64,000 nucleotides of DNA from Pseudocoprococcus catus (GTDB taxonomy: Bacteria; Bacillota; Clostridia; Lachnospirales; Lachnospiraceae), in the NCBI RefSeq assembly GCF_019734885.1, contig NZ_JAAXCM010000020.1, forward strand, positions 334,800-398,799, given 5' to 3'. A program made the translations under genes and the position numbers. Below are positions 6,182 through 16,187 of the stretch, piece by piece (position 1 is the first letter of the stretch; each line of letters starts with the position of its first letter). Under the pieces are notes generated by a model, which searched no databases, was not told the origin of the DNA, and saw only the letters and a program-made list of their open reading frames with translations.

Positions 6182-8830
6182 ATGGCAGCATTGACACCGA
6201 TGATGCAGCAATACATGGCGATCAAGGAGCAGTATAAAGACTGCATCCTTTTTTATCGTCTGGGCGATTTTTATGAAATGTTTTATGATGATGCCCTGAC
6301 TGCATCCAGAGAACTTGAGATAACACTGACAGGCAAAAACTGCGGTCAGGAAGAGCGGGCACCAATGTGTGGTGTCCCTTATCATGCCGTGGATGTTTAT
6401 TTGAACAAATTGGTTGCAAAGGGCTACAAGGTTGCAATCTGTGAGCAGGCGGAGGATCCGAAGCAGGCGAAAGGCATTGTGAAGCGTGAAGTGATCAGGA
6501 TTGTCACACCGGGAACGAATCTGAGCCAGCAGGCCCTGGATGAGGGCCGCAATAACTATTTGATGTGTCTTGTATATGACAATAATCAGTTCGGATTGGC
6601 AATCACAGATATTTCAACCGGTGATTTTTATACAACGGAAGTGGCAACACTGAAGGAACTTTATGATGAGATTCATCGTTTTTCACCATCAGAAATTATC
6701 TGCAATGATTCTTTCTATATGAGTGGGGCCAGTCTGGATGATTTCAAAGATCGTCTGCATGTCTCAGTATCCACATTGGATACATGGTATATGGATGAGG
6801 CGGTGAGTGTCCAGAAGATCAAAGAGCATTTTAAAGTGGCCAGCCTGGACGGTCTTGGCTTGACAGATTTTCCATCTGGGACATTGGCTGTGGGCGCATT
6901 GCTATTATATCTTTATGAGACACAGAAGAATACTCTTGACAATCTGACCAAGATTACACCGTACCGCTCAGGCGGATATATGATCATTGACAGTGCCACT
7001 AACAGGAATCTTGAACTGATTGAAACCCTGAGGGAAAAGCAGAAAAAGGGCTCATTGTTGTGGGTGCTGGATAAGACAAAGACGGCCATGGGTGCCCGTT
7101 TGATGCGAAACTGGATTGAGCAGCCGCTGATTGAGAAGAAGAAGATTACCGCAAGGCAGGATGCGGTGGAAGAATTATATAATGATATGATTACCAGAGA
7201 GGAGATACGGGAATATCTGAATGCGGTATACGATCTGGAACGTCTGGTGACCCGTATCAGCTATAGAACGGCGAATCCCCGGGATCTGATCGCTTTTAAG
7301 ACATCTCTCGGAATGATTCCTCCTGTCAAACAGCTGCTTTCTCAGGCAAAAAGTGCAGAACTGAAAGAAATTGATGAAAGAATGGATTGTCTGGAGGATA
7401 TTTATGATCTGATTGAAAAATCTATTCAGGATGAACCACCGATTATGATTCGTGAGGGCGGCATGATCAAAGAGGGTTATAATGAAGACGTGGATAAGTT
7501 CCGTCTCTCAAGAACAGAAGGCAAAACCTGGCTGGCGGAGCTGGAGGCTCGTGAGAAGGAGAAAACCGGTATCAAGAATCTGCGTGTGCGCTATAACAAA
7601 GTTTTCGGCTATTATCTGGAAGTTACCAATTCCTATAAGGAGCTGGTGCCGGAGGACTGGACCCGCAAACAGACACTGGCCAATGCAGAGCGTTATATTA
7701 CGCCGGAATTAAAAGAGCTGGAAGATATGATCCTTGGTGCGGAAGATAAGCTTGCTGCCCTTGAGTATGATCTCTATTGTGAAGTCAGGGACAGTATCGG
7801 TGAGCAGGTCGTTCGTATTCAGGAGACAGCTAAGGCAATCGCACATTTGGATGTATTGGCTTCTCTGGCCTGTGTAGCACAGAGCAATGATTACGTGCGC
7901 CCGTCTATTAACACAAAGGGTGTTATTGATATTCAGGGCGGCCGCCATCCGGTAGTAGAGAAGATGAACAACAATCAGATGTTTATCGACAACGATACTT
8001 ATTTGGACAACAAAAACCATCGTATATCTATTATTACCGGTCCGAATATGGCTGGTAAGTCTACCTATATGCGCCAGTCGGCGCTGATCGTGCTCATGGC
8101 CCAGATTGGCAGCTTTGTACCGGCAAAATCTGCCAATATCGGCATTGTGGATAGAATTTTCACCCGTGTCGGTGCATCAGATGATCTGGCCAGCGGACAG
8201 AGTACTTTTATGGTGGAGATGACGGAAGTGGCCAATATTCTTCGCAATGCCACCAGCCGAAGTCTGCTGATCCTGGATGAAATCGGAAGAGGTACCAGTA
8301 CATTTGATGGTTTAAGTATTGCCTGGGCGGTAGTGGAACATATCAGCAATCCGAAGCTTCTGGGGGCAAAGACATTGTTTGCTACCCATTATCATGAACT
8401 GACAGAACTGGAAGGAAAGCTTGACAGCGTGAACAATTACTGTATTGCCGTCAGAGAGCAGGGGGATGATATCATTTTCCTGAGAAAGATTATCCGCGGC
8501 GGTGCAGATAAGAGTTATGGTATTCAGGTAGCACGTCTGGCAGGGGTACCGGATTCTGTCATTGACAGAGCAAAAGAGATTGCCAGCTGGCTGGAAGAAA
8601 CAGATGTTACTGACAAGGCGAAAAATCTGCAGGTGAGAACTTCTGCTAAGAAAAAAGAAGTGGTCAGAGAGGCAGTTCCTGCTGAAAAACAGATGAGCCT
8701 TTTTGATATTTACCCGGCAGACCACCCGGTTTTGAAGGAACTGGCAGGACTGGATGTGTCCAACATGACACCGATTCAGGCACTGAATACATTATATGAA
8801 CTTCAGAAAAGATTAAAAGAGACAAATTAG
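6182..8830 (+). CDS. mutS: DNA mismatch repair protein MutS
   Basis: Recognises base mismatches and small loops and starts repair with MutL. It has 882 residues, typical of MutS1. The mismatch-contacting Phe-x-Glu motif is present (F30, E32 in GDFYEMFYDD). The ATPase domain has Walker A GPNMAGKST (about 620-628), the Walker B region LLILDEIGRGTSTFDG, and the conserved FATHYHEL. A C-terminal QMSLFDIY peptide resembles a beta-clamp-binding motif (QMSLF); this is inference from the motif. Strong GGAGGAG ribosome site. First gene of mutS-mutL-miaA. Confidence 0.98.
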   Translation: MAALTPMMQQYMAIKEQYKDCILFYRLGDFYEMFYDDALTASRELEITLTGKNCGQEERAPMCGVPYHAVDVYLNKLVAKGYKVAICEQAEDPKQAKGIVKREVIRIVTPGTNLSQQALDEGRNNYLMCLVYDNNQFGLAITDISTGDFYTTEVATLKELYDEIHRFSPSEIICNDSFYMSGASLDDFKDRLHVSVSTLDTWYMDEAVSVQKIKEHFKVASLDGLGLTDFPSGTLAVGALLLYLYETQKNTLDNLTKITPYRSGGYMIIDSATNRNLELIETLREKQKKGSLLWVLDKTKTAMGARLMRNWIEQPLIEKKKITARQDAVEELYNDMITREEIREYLNAVYDLERLVTRISYRTANPRDLIAFKTSLGMIPPVKQLLSQAKSAELKEIDERMDCLEDIYDLIEKSIQDEPPIMIREGGMIKEGYNEDVDKFRLSRTEGKTWLAELEAREKEKTGIKNLRVRYNKVFGYYLEVTNSYKELVPEDWTRKQTLANAERYITPELKELEDMILGAEDKLAALEYDLYCEVRDSIGEQVVRIQETAKAIAHLDVLASLACVAQSNDYVRPSINTKGVIDIQGGRHPVVEKMNNNQMFIDNDTYLDNKNHRISIITGPNMAGKSTYMRQSALIVLMAQIGSFVPAKSANIGIVDRIFTRVGASDDLASGQSTFMVEMTEVANILRNATSRSLLILDEIGRGTSTFDGLSIAWAVVEHISNPKLLGAKTLFATHYHELTELEGKLDSVNNYCIAVREQGDDIIFLRKIIRGGADKSYGIQVARLAGVPDSVIDRAKEIASWLEETDVTDKAKNLQVRTSAKKKEVVREAVPAEKQMSLFDIYPADHPVLKELAGLDVSNMTPIQALNTLYELQKRLKETN

Positions 8831-8901
8831 CCATCAAATGGTCACAAAATACTGATATACTATTTGTTTAGGATAAAATTAACAGGAAAGGGGGCAGCAG
8901 G

Positions 8902-10998
8902 ATGAAGTCTATTCATTTACTGGACAGTGATACCATCAACAAGATTGCAGCCGGAGAGGTTGTGGAGAGACCGTCCTCGGTGATTAAAGAACTTGTGGAG
9001 AATGCTATTGATGCGAAAGCATCGGCAATTACGATTGAGATTAAAGAGGGCGGCATTGCCATGATGCGTGTGACAGATAATGGCGGCGGCATTGACAGAG
9101 ATGATATCAAGACGGCCTTTGTGCGTCATGCCACAAGTAAGATTGAAACGGCTATGGATCTGATGACAGTAGGATCACTGGGGTTCAGAGGAGAGGCCTT
9201 GTCAAGTATTGCCTCCGTTTCTCAAATTGAACTGATAACAAAGGTACACCGGGAATTATTGGGGGTTCGTTACTGTATTGATGGTGGTGAAGAAAAGAGC
9301 TGTGATGATATCGGATGCCCGGACGGCACCACGATCATTGTGAGAAATCTGTTCTATAATACACCGGCCAGGAGAAAGTTTTTGAAGACGGCAGCAACCG
9401 AGGCTGCCTATATTAATGATCTGGCAGGACGACTGGCATTGTCCCATCCGGATGTATCCTTTAAATTTATTAACAATAATCAGAATCGGCTTCATACCTC
9501 CGGCAACGGCAATCTGAGAGATATCATTTATCAGATTTACGGACGGGATGTGGCAGGACAGCTGCTGGAAGTGGATGTTGAGGGCAAACTCTGTCATGTG
9601 ACAGGATTTATCGGCAAACCGATTTTGTCCAGAGGCAATCGAACATGGGAGAATTATTTTATTAATGGCCGTTATATCAAGAGCAACATTATTACAAAGG
9701 CAATTGAGGATGCTTATAAGACATTTGTCATGATTCACAAATATCCTTTTACGGCCTTTCATATTGAAGTCGATCCGGCACTGATCGATGTGAATGTGCA
9801 TCCGAGAAAGATGGAATTGAGGTTCAATCAGAATGAAGCGGTATATCAGGAGATTTATGATATTGTCCGTGCAGTGCTGGAACATCGGGAGCTGATACCG
9901 GCCATTTCCCTGAAAGATCAGAAACAAGCCAAAGAGGAACCAAAGAAAAAAGAATCAGGGCCGGAACCTTTTGAACTGCAGCGGCTGGCAGCCATGGGAG
10001 CAGGGCAGAAAAAGCCGGAGCAGCCATCGGCAGACTATACAAAGCAAAACAGGCCGGCTAAAACAGGTGTATCGGATAGAACTTCCGTGGCAGCAGGCAG
10101 TGGCTATTCGGCGGCATCTTATCCGAATCAGGATGCTGACAGCAAACCATATACTGCACCGACAGGACAATCAGGAAGTGCATTTGTGCGGGAAACGCCG
10201 ACGGCATATCATCATAAAGAGACGATGGCACAAAGTACTCCGAAATTGCAAAATGAAAACAACAGGGCAACGATGTCCGGAACTGCGGAAGAACAGAAGA
10301 AGACGGAAGTGACGCCGTTTGAAGCAGCAGAGAAAGCACCGCAGCCGCAAATGCCAATCGTTGGAGAACAGATGCAGCTTTTTGGTGAGGATGAAAGGCT
10401 TCTGGATGAGAAAGCAAGAGCACGGCATCGTTTAATCGGACAGGTTTTTGACACCTACTGGATGGTAGAATATGATGGCAAGCTATTTATTATTGATCAG
10501 CATGCGGCACATGAAAAAGTGCTTTATGAAAAATTGATGAAGGCTTTTTCAAAAAAAGCACTTCAAAAACAGATGCTGTCACCGCCTGTGATTCTGACAT
10601 TGTCGATGCAGGAAGAAAATATTTACAGCCGTTATGAGGATTATTTTGCGGAACTGGGATTTGAAGTCGAATCTTTTGGGGGCAGAGAGTATGCGGTATG
10701 CGGCGTCCCGCTTCAGCTTTTTGGAATGAATGCAAAAGACATTTTTATTGAAATACTGGACAGTTTGACGGAGGAAAGCCGCAGACTGGATGGTTCAGCC
10801 ATTACGGATCATATTGCAACCATGGCCTGCAAGGCGGCAGTGAAGGGAAATAATAAATTGTCCTTTAAAGAGGCGGATGCTCTGATCGAACAACTTTTGC
10901 AGGCAAAGAATCCATATACATGTCCTCATGGACGGCCGACAATCATTTCACTTTCAAAATACGAACTGGAGAAGAAATTTAAGCGAATTCAATCATAG
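8902..10998 (+). CDS. mutL: DNA mismatch repair protein MutL (endonuclease type)
   Basis: 698 residues. The N-terminal GHKL ATPase has ELVENAIDA, DNGGGI and GFRGEALSSI. The linker (about residues 340-500) is long, low-complexity, rich in Gln, Ala, Pro and Lys, and probably disordered. The C-terminal domain carries the metal-binding motif DQHAAHEKVLYE (from D532) and CPHGRP (from C674). These mark the nicking-endonuclease MutL of organisms without MutH, so this MutL should itself cut the new strand. It follows mutS by 71 bp and precedes miaA by 16 bp. Confidence 0.98.
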   Translation: MKSIHLLDSDTINKIAAGEVVERPSSVIKELVENAIDAKASAITIEIKEGGIAMMRVTDNGGGIDRDDIKTAFVRHATSKIETAMDLMTVGSLGFRGEALSSIASVSQIELITKVHRELLGVRYCIDGGEEKSCDDIGCPDGTTIIVRNLFYNTPARRKFLKTAATEAAYINDLAGRLALSHPDVSFKFINNNQNRLHTSGNGNLRDIIYQIYGRDVAGQLLEVDVEGKLCHVTGFIGKPILSRGNRTWENYFINGRYIKSNIITKAIEDAYKTFVMIHKYPFTAFHIEVDPALIDVNVHPRKMELRFNQNEAVYQEIYDIVRAVLEHRELIPAISLKDQKQAKEEPKKKESGPEPFELQRLAAMGAGQKKPEQPSADYTKQNRPAKTGVSDRTSVAAGSGYSAASYPNQDADSKPYTAPTGQSGSAFVRETPTAYHHKETMAQSTPKLQNENNRATMSGTAEEQKKTEVTPFEAAEKAPQPQMPIVGEQMQLFGEDERLLDEKARARHRLIGQVFDTYWMVEYDGKLFIIDQHAAHEKVLYEKLMKAFSKKALQKQMLSPPVILTLSMQEENIYSRYEDYFAELGFEVESFGGREYAVCGVPLQLFGMNAKDIFIEILDSLTEESRRLDGSAITDHIATMACKAAVKGNNKLSFKEADALIEQLLQAKNPYTCPHGRPTIISLSKYELEKKFKRIQS

Positions 10999-11014
10999 AA
11001 TGGGAGAATGAAAC

Positions 11015-11959
11015 ATGAAAGAGCCATTGATCGTACTGACCGGGCCAACGGCCTCTGGCAAAACAGCACTTTCCATTGAACTGGCCAAAGCCATCGGCGG
11101 GGAGATTATTTCTGCAGATTCTATGCAGGTTTACAGACAGATGGATATTGGAACAGCCAAGATCCGTCCGGAAGAGATGGAAGGAATCCCTCATTATCTT
11201 GTGGATGTGCTGGAACCGGATGATCCTTTTAACGTTGTTGTTTTCCAGCAGATGGCCAAAGCAGCGATGAAAAAGATCAGGGAAAACGGACATATTCCGA
11301 TCATTGTGGGCGGCACGGGATTTTATATTCAGGCTATTTTAAATGATATTGACTTTAAAGAGAATGAAGATGACGGTTACAGAAGTCATCTGGAAGCAAT
11401 GGCAGCAAGTGACGGCGGGCCGGAAAGGCTTTATGAGATGCTGAAAGAGGTGGATCCGGAATCCACAGAGAAGATCCACTGTCATAACACCAAGCGCGTC
11501 ATCCGGGCACTGGAATATTTTCATCAGACCGGACAGAAGATTTCTGAGCACAATGAACAGGAATCCAGGAAGGAATCACCCTATAATTTTGCGTATTTTG
11601 TTCTGAATCGGCCGAGAGAGGTTCTGTATGAGCGAATCGATCAACGTGTGGATCAGATGATGGAAGAGGGCCTTGTCCAGGAAGTGCGAAAGTTAAAGGA
11701 CAAGGGATATGACAGGAGCCTTGTTTCTATGCAGGGACTTGGCTATAAGGAAATCCTGGCGTACTTTGACGGGGAGCTATCCCTTGAAGAGGCTGTTTAT
11801 ATATTAAAACGTGATACAAGACATTTTGCCAAGCGGCAGTTGACCTGGTTTAAAAGAGAGCGGGATGTTTTGTGGCTTGATCAGTCAAAATATGATTCTC
11901 GGGGTGCTATACTGGCGGATATGATACATATCCTTCGCCAAAAAGGCATAATAGACTGA
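11015..11959 (+). CDS. miaA: tRNA dimethylallyltransferase MiaA
   Basis: Adds the dimethylallyl group to A37 of tRNAs, the substrate later methylthiolated by MiaB. It has 314 residues with a P-loop GPTASGKTALS at residues 8-18, then ISADSMQVYR and DIGTAKI, and the GGTGFYIQA block. The start ATG at 11015 follows GGGAGAATG. It is 16 bp behind mutL, as in many Firmicutes; the hfq gene that often follows is absent here. Both halves of the ms2i6A pathway (miaB at the left edge and miaA) lie in this window. Confidence 0.97.
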   Translation: MKEPLIVLTGPTASGKTALSIELAKAIGGEIISADSMQVYRQMDIGTAKIRPEEMEGIPHYLVDVLEPDDPFNVVVFQQMAKAAMKKIRENGHIPIIVGGTGFYIQAILNDIDFKENEDDGYRSHLEAMAASDGGPERLYEMLKEVDPESTEKIHCHNTKRVIRALEYFHQTGQKISEHNEQESRKESPYNFAYFVLNRPREVLYERIDQRVDQMMEEGLVQEVRKLKDKGYDRSLVSMQGLGYKEILAYFDGELSLEEAVYILKRDTRHFAKRQLTWFKRERDVLWLDQSKYDSRGAILADMIHILRQKGIID

Positions 11960-12048
11960 GCTTGTATCATATAATAGGAAAGACATAGCAGATATGACAG
12001 GGCATATTTGCGGCCTTGTATCAGATCACAACAATAAAGGAGAAAAAA

Positions 12049-13356
12049 ATGACAAAGGATAAGATAGAAAATGAATTAAAAGGACTGTATGAGCATCTTC
12101 ATCTGGATGAGGATGTGTATAATTATTGCAGTCAGATTGAAAAATCTTTAAAAGAACGTTTCGAGGCTATTGATCAGGTAGCGGAATATAACCAGCTGAA
12201 AGTGATCAATGCCATGCAGAAAAACAGAGTCAGCGAGAGACATTTTGCGGGAACAACAGGTTATGGCTATGATGATGATGGACGAGATACCCTTGAAAAA
12301 GTCTATGCGGATATTTTTCATACAGAAGATGCGCTTGTACGCCCACATATCACATGCGGCACACATGCGTTGACAGTGGCTCTTTCCGGCAATTTAAGAC
12401 CGGGAGATGAACTTTTGTCGCCTGTGGGCAAGCCTTATGATACGCTGGAAGGTGTCATCGGCATCCGACCAGAGGTGGGTTCTCTGGCAGAGTATGGCGT
12501 GACATATCGTCAGGTGGAACTTCTGGAGGACGGTACCTTTGATTATTCAGCCATTGAAAAAGCCATCAATGAGAAAACAAAACTGGTAACGATCCAGCGT
12601 TCCAAAGGCTATTTGCCTCGGCCGACTTTTTCTGTGCAGCAAATCGGCGAACTCATCAGTTTTGTCAAGAAGATCAAGCCGGATGTGATTTGCATGGTGG
12701 ATAACTGTTATGGTGAGTTTGTAGAGACAATCGAACCATCTGATGTGGGCGCAGATATGTGTGTCGGATCCCTCATCAAAAATCCAGGCGGCGGACTTGC
12801 CCCAAGCGGCGGTTATATTGCCGGACGCAAAGATTGCGTAGAAAGAGCAGCGTATCGTCTGACAGCACCGGGACTTGGCAAGGAACTGGGTGCAAATCTT
12901 GGTGTGAATCGCTCACTTTATCAGGGCCTTTTCCTGGCACCTCAGGTAACGGCTTCTGCACTGAAATCAGCTATCTTTGCAGCCAATATTTACGAAAGAC
13001 TTGGATTTAAAGTCGTTCCAAACAGCACAGAGTCCAGACATGACATTATCCAGGCGGTTGTACCGGGTACAGCAGAGGGTGTGATTGCATTCTGCAAAGG
13101 TATTCAGGCAGCCGCTCCTGTGGACAGCTATGTAACACCGGAACCATGGGCGATGCCTGGTTATGATTGTGATGTTATTATGGCAGCAGGTGCTTTTATC
13201 TCAGGTTCTTCCATTGAACTGAGTGCTGATGGCCCGATTAAACCGCCATATGCTGTTTATTTCCAGGGGGGTCTGACATGGCATCATGGAAAGTTTGGTA
13301 TTATGATGTCCCTTCAGAAAATGAAAGAGGCCGGATTAGTGCACCTGCCTTTGTAA
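12049..13356 (+). CDS. Methionine gamma-lyase family PLP enzyme (YnbB / aluminum resistance protein family)
   Basis: 435 residues with start ATG at 12049 after AAAGGAG. An in-frame upstream ATG at 12016 lacks a ribosome site. PLP fold-type I features are visible: ITCGTHALTVAL in the cofactor-phosphate region, VDNCYGEFVE with the pyridine-binding Asp, and SLIKNPGGGLAPSGGYIAG with the candidate Schiff-base Lys. The family is annotated as methionine gamma-lyase-like or aluminum resistance protein, but the reaction is not established and substrate specificity cannot be read here. It follows miaA in many clostridial genomes and is followed by its own terminator. Confidence 0.88.
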   Translation: MTKDKIENELKGLYEHLHLDEDVYNYCSQIEKSLKERFEAIDQVAEYNQLKVINAMQKNRVSERHFAGTTGYGYDDDGRDTLEKVYADIFHTEDALVRPHITCGTHALTVALSGNLRPGDELLSPVGKPYDTLEGVIGIRPEVGSLAEYGVTYRQVELLEDGTFDYSAIEKAINEKTKLVTIQRSKGYLPRPTFSVQQIGELISFVKKIKPDVICMVDNCYGEFVETIEPSDVGADMCVGSLIKNPGGGLAPSGGYIAGRKDCVERAAYRLTAPGLGKELGANLGVNRSLYQGLFLAPQVTASALKSAIFAANIYERLGFKVVPNSTESRHDIIQAVVPGTAEGVIAFCKGIQAAAPVDSYVTPEPWAMPGYDCDVIMAAGAFISGSSIELSADGPIKPPYAVYFQGGLTWHHGKFGIMMSLQKMKEAGLVHLPL

Positions 13357-13368
13357 GCTTTTTGTCAG

Positions 13369-13410
13369 AAAGGATTTACATCAAACTGTGTATACATGAG
13401 AATCCTTTTG
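13369..13410 (+). terminator. Terminator-like hairpin behind the gamma-lyase family gene
   Basis: AAAGGATT (13369-13376) and AATCCTTT (13401-13408) are perfect 8-bp arms around a 24-nt loop, with Ts at the end. The loop is long and the stem short, so efficiency is uncertain. Confidence 0.5.
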
Positions 13411-13467
13411 TGATAAAATGAGATGAACTGTGAAGCTCCGATTGCCTGAAATGAAAGGAGCAGCAGT

Positions 13468-14172
13468 ATGAAAGAGAAACAAAAACATCTGACAATGAAG
13501 GAACTTCCGGTGACGGAACGTCCGTATGAGAAGTGTGAGAAGAACGGGGCAGGCATGTTGTCTGATGCCGAACTTCTGGCAATTGTGATCAAAACCGGCA
13601 CCCGGGGAGATAAAGTGATGGATCTGGCTGTTCAGCTATTGAATCTGAATCCTTCCTGTCAGGGCCTTGAAGGCATTATGAGCCTTGACATTCAGGATTT
13701 TCAGAAGATAAGGGGTATAGGACGGGTCAAGGCTGTTCAGTTGGCGGCAGTCTGCGAACTGTCCAGAAGAATGACCCGGATCCGCTTCAGAAGAGATTAT
13801 GTTTTTGAAACACCGCAGTCTATCGCAGATTACTATATGGCGTATATGTGTCATCTGGAGCACGAGGAGGTGCATGTGATGATGCTGGATGCCAGACAGC
13901 ATATGATCAGTGAATGCCTTCTTACGAAGGGAACAGTCAATGCCTCTCTGATCGCTCCCAGAGAGATTTTTATTCATGCATTGAAAGCAAATGCAGTCGG
14001 GATCATACTGGTACATAATCATCCCAGCGGTGATGATACACCCAGCAGAGAAGATCTGGCTGCAACAGAAAAGGTGAGATGCGCCGGAGACCTGATCGGA
14101 ATCCGGCTGTTAGACCATATTATTATCGGCAGCGGACATTTTACCAGTCTGTGCGGGAGCTGGCACCATTAG
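13468..14172 (+). CDS. radC: RadC family protein (JAB/MPN domain)
   Basis: 234 residues. The N-terminal helix-hairpin-helix region includes IRGIGRVKAVQLAAV. The C-terminal JAB1/MPN metalloprotease-like domain has the zinc ligands in LVHNHPSGDDTPSREDLAAT. Despite the name, a role in DNA repair is not established for the family, and the domain points to a metal-dependent hydrolase. It stands directly ahead of mreB, 16 bp away, which is the common radC-mreBCD order in Firmicutes. Confidence 0.95.
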   Translation: MKEKQKHLTMKELPVTERPYEKCEKNGAGMLSDAELLAIVIKTGTRGDKVMDLAVQLLNLNPSCQGLEGIMSLDIQDFQKIRGIGRVKAVQLAAVCELSRRMTRIRFRRDYVFETPQSIADYYMAYMCHLEHEEVHVMMLDARQHMISECLLTKGTVNASLIAPREIFIHALKANAVGIILVHNHPSGDDTPSREDLAATEKVRCAGDLIGIRLLDHIIIGSGHFTSLCGSWHH

Positions 14173-14188
14173 GAAAGGGGAAACACCA

Positions 14189-15214
14189 TTGGCGGGAAAA
14201 AAATACGGTCTGGATCTTGGAACAATGAACATCAGAATTTTCCAGGGCGGACATGGACTTGTCGTATATGAAAAGAATATGATTGCCATACAGCGAAAGA
14301 AAGAAGTCGCGGCAATCGGCAATGATGCATTTGAGATGTATGAACGTACACCGGCATCCATTGTGATCTCAAATCCGGTCAGAGACGGTGTGATCGCAGA
14401 TATTAACAATATGAACAAGGTAGCGGAAGCACTTCTGAAGAAATGCGGATGCACATCGGGTTTTATGAGAAATAACAGTTTTTATCTTGCTGCACCATCA
14501 GATGTGACGGAAGTGGAAAAAAGAGCTTATTTTGACCTGATCGCGCATTCGGCCTACAATACCCACAATATTTTTGTTATTGAGAAGCCTCTGGCAGCGG
14601 CCTTGGGAGAGAATATAAATGTTATGAGCAAAAAGGGCATGATGCTTGTTGATATGGGTGCGGGAACAACGGAGATCACGGTCATCACCATGGGCGGCAT
14701 CGTTGTCAGCAAATTATTGAAAATGGGCGGCAATACGATCAACGCGGCCATTTGTCAGTTTGTCAAAGAACGCCATCATCTTGTGATCGGAGACAAGACA
14801 GCTGAAGCACTCAAAATAGAACTCGGACATGCCATTCCGGGACGCGGAAAGCAAAAGAGAGTTTTTGGACGGGATTTGATCACGGGACTTCCGGCAAATG
14901 TGGAAGTAGCGGATCATCTTGTCTTTGATGCGCTGAAAGACTATCTTTTTCAGGTTGTTAAAACGATCCGCAACATCATGGAAACCATTCCGCCGGAATT
15001 ATCGGCAGATATTATTGAAAGCGGTATTTATTTTACAGGCGGAACAACATTGATTCCGGAGCTTGACAGACTTTTCAGTGCATCACTTCATGTGAAGACA
15101 GTATTTGCAGATAAACCGCTGGAAAGTACCGCAAAGGGACTCGGTGTGATCATGGATCATGCATCAGACTATAGAGAGCTGACATTCTCATTGAGAGATG
15201 CGGCTTTTGAATAG
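14189..15214 (+). CDS. mreB: Rod shape-determining protein MreB (actin homologue)
   Basis: 341 residues. It starts at a TTG (14189) behind AAAGGGG; no nearby ATG fits. The actin-fold nucleotide-binding motifs are visible: GLDLGTMNIRIF (phosphate 1), MLVDMGAGTTEITVITMGG (phosphate 2) and YFTGGTTLIPEL (adenosine). MreB forms membrane-bound filaments that guide the elongation machinery. The phosphate-1 motif reads DLGTMN where DLGTAN is usual, which may indicate an Mbl/MreBH-like paralogue, but the position ahead of mreC and mreD supports the main MreB role. Confidence 0.95.
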   Translation: MAGKKYGLDLGTMNIRIFQGGHGLVVYEKNMIAIQRKKEVAAIGNDAFEMYERTPASIVISNPVRDGVIADINNMNKVAEALLKKCGCTSGFMRNNSFYLAAPSDVTEVEKRAYFDLIAHSAYNTHNIFVIEKPLAAALGENINVMSKKGMMLVDMGAGTTEITVITMGGIVVSKLLKMGGNTINAAICQFVKERHHLVIGDKTAEALKIELGHAIPGRGKQKRVFGRDLITGLPANVEVADHLVFDALKDYLFQVVKTIRNIMETIPPELSADIIESGIYFTGGTTLIPELDRLFSASLHVKTVFADKPLESTAKGLGVIMDHASDYRELTFSLRDAAFE

Positions 15215-15224
15215 AGGAATGAAT

Positions 15225-16187
15225 ATGAAGAACAACAGAAAAAATAAAATAAAGCCCAAGTATATTCTGGCGGTACTCAGTATCCTATGTCTTGCGGGAA
15301 TCGGTTTCAGTCTCTTTAAGGGAGCATCTGTTCCTACAGCAGGAACTATTATCAATTCGTTGATGGCGCCGATGCAGGAAGGAATCAATAGCTTTGGCGA
15401 TTTCACCGCAAGTATTGCCCGGAGAAAACATAAGACGGCAGAACTTCAGTCTCAGAATGAAGTATTGAATGATGAAGTTGAGAAACTACAGGCAAAATTA
15501 ACATCGATGGAGAATAACCTGTCAGATTATGAAGATCTGCTCAAGCTTCTTGAACTTTCAGAGAAGTATCCATCTTATGAGATGACAGGTGCCAGAATTA
15601 TAGGAAAAGACGCCGGCAACTGGTATGATACATTTACCATCAACAAAGGAAGTTCCGACGGCATAGAAAAAGATATGAATGTTGTGGCGGATAATGGTCT
15701 TGTGGGAATTGTGACACAAGTGAATGCCAATTCATCTGTTGTAAGAAGTATCATTGATGATACAAGCAATGTCAGCGGCATGATCAGCAAAAATAGGGAT
15801 ATTTGTATTGTCAATGGTAATCTGACATTGATGGACAGCGGCATGCTGAATGTGGAATTGATCACAAAAGATTCCACTGTTGTTAAGGGGGATGAAGTGG
15901 TAACTTCTTATATCAGCAACAAATATCTTCCGGGACTCTTGATCGGCTATATCAGTGAAGTGACGGAGGATGATTCAGAACTGACCCTCAGTGCCAAGCT
16001 GACTCCGGCTGTGGATTTCCAGCATCTTTCTAATGTGCTGGTTATTAAACAGCTCAAAGCCGATATGGAAGATTCCGGCAATTCATCCGGAGTATCTGAA
16101 TCAGGCACAGTGCCATCTGATACATCGTCATCAGAGACAGAGACACAGACATCTTCCACAGCAGACAGCGGGGAGGGAGAAGAATGA
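15225..16187 (+). CDS. mreC: Cell shape-determining protein MreC
   Basis: 320 residues with the start taken at ATG 15225 behind AGAGGA; the upstream in-frame ATG at 15219 abuts the ribosome site. A cytoplasmic basic tail and one membrane helix (about 11-28) are followed by a coiled coil (ELQSQNEVLNDEVEKLQAKL) and the beta-barrel region with ARIIGKDAGNWYDTFTINKG. The C-terminus is a Ser/Thr/Glu-rich disordered tail. MreC links cytoplasmic MreB to PBP2 outside. Its stop overlaps the mreD start by 4 bp. Confidence 0.95.
   Translation: MKNNRKNKIKPKYILAVLSILCLAGIGFSLFKGASVPTAGTIINSLMAPMQEGINSFGDFTASIARRKHKTAELQSQNEVLNDEVEKLQAKLTSMENNLSDYEDLLKLLELSEKYPSYEMTGARIIGKDAGNWYDTFTINKGSSDGIEKDMNVVADNGLVGIVTQVNANSSVVRSIIDDTSNVSGMISKNRDICIVNGNLTLMDSGMLNVELITKDSTVVKGDEVVTSYISNKYLPGLLIGYISEVTEDDSELTLSAKLTPAVDFQHLSNVLVIKQLKADMEDSGNSSGVSESGTVPSDTSSSETETQTSSTADSGEGEE

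Noticed and set aside
9256-9927. 223-codon open frame on the minus strand
   Set aside because: Lies entirely antisense to mutL, has no ribosome site and no recognisable domain; a shadow of the real gene. Other long antisense frames at 46121-46735, 47473-48090 and 61939-62541 were rejected for the same reason.
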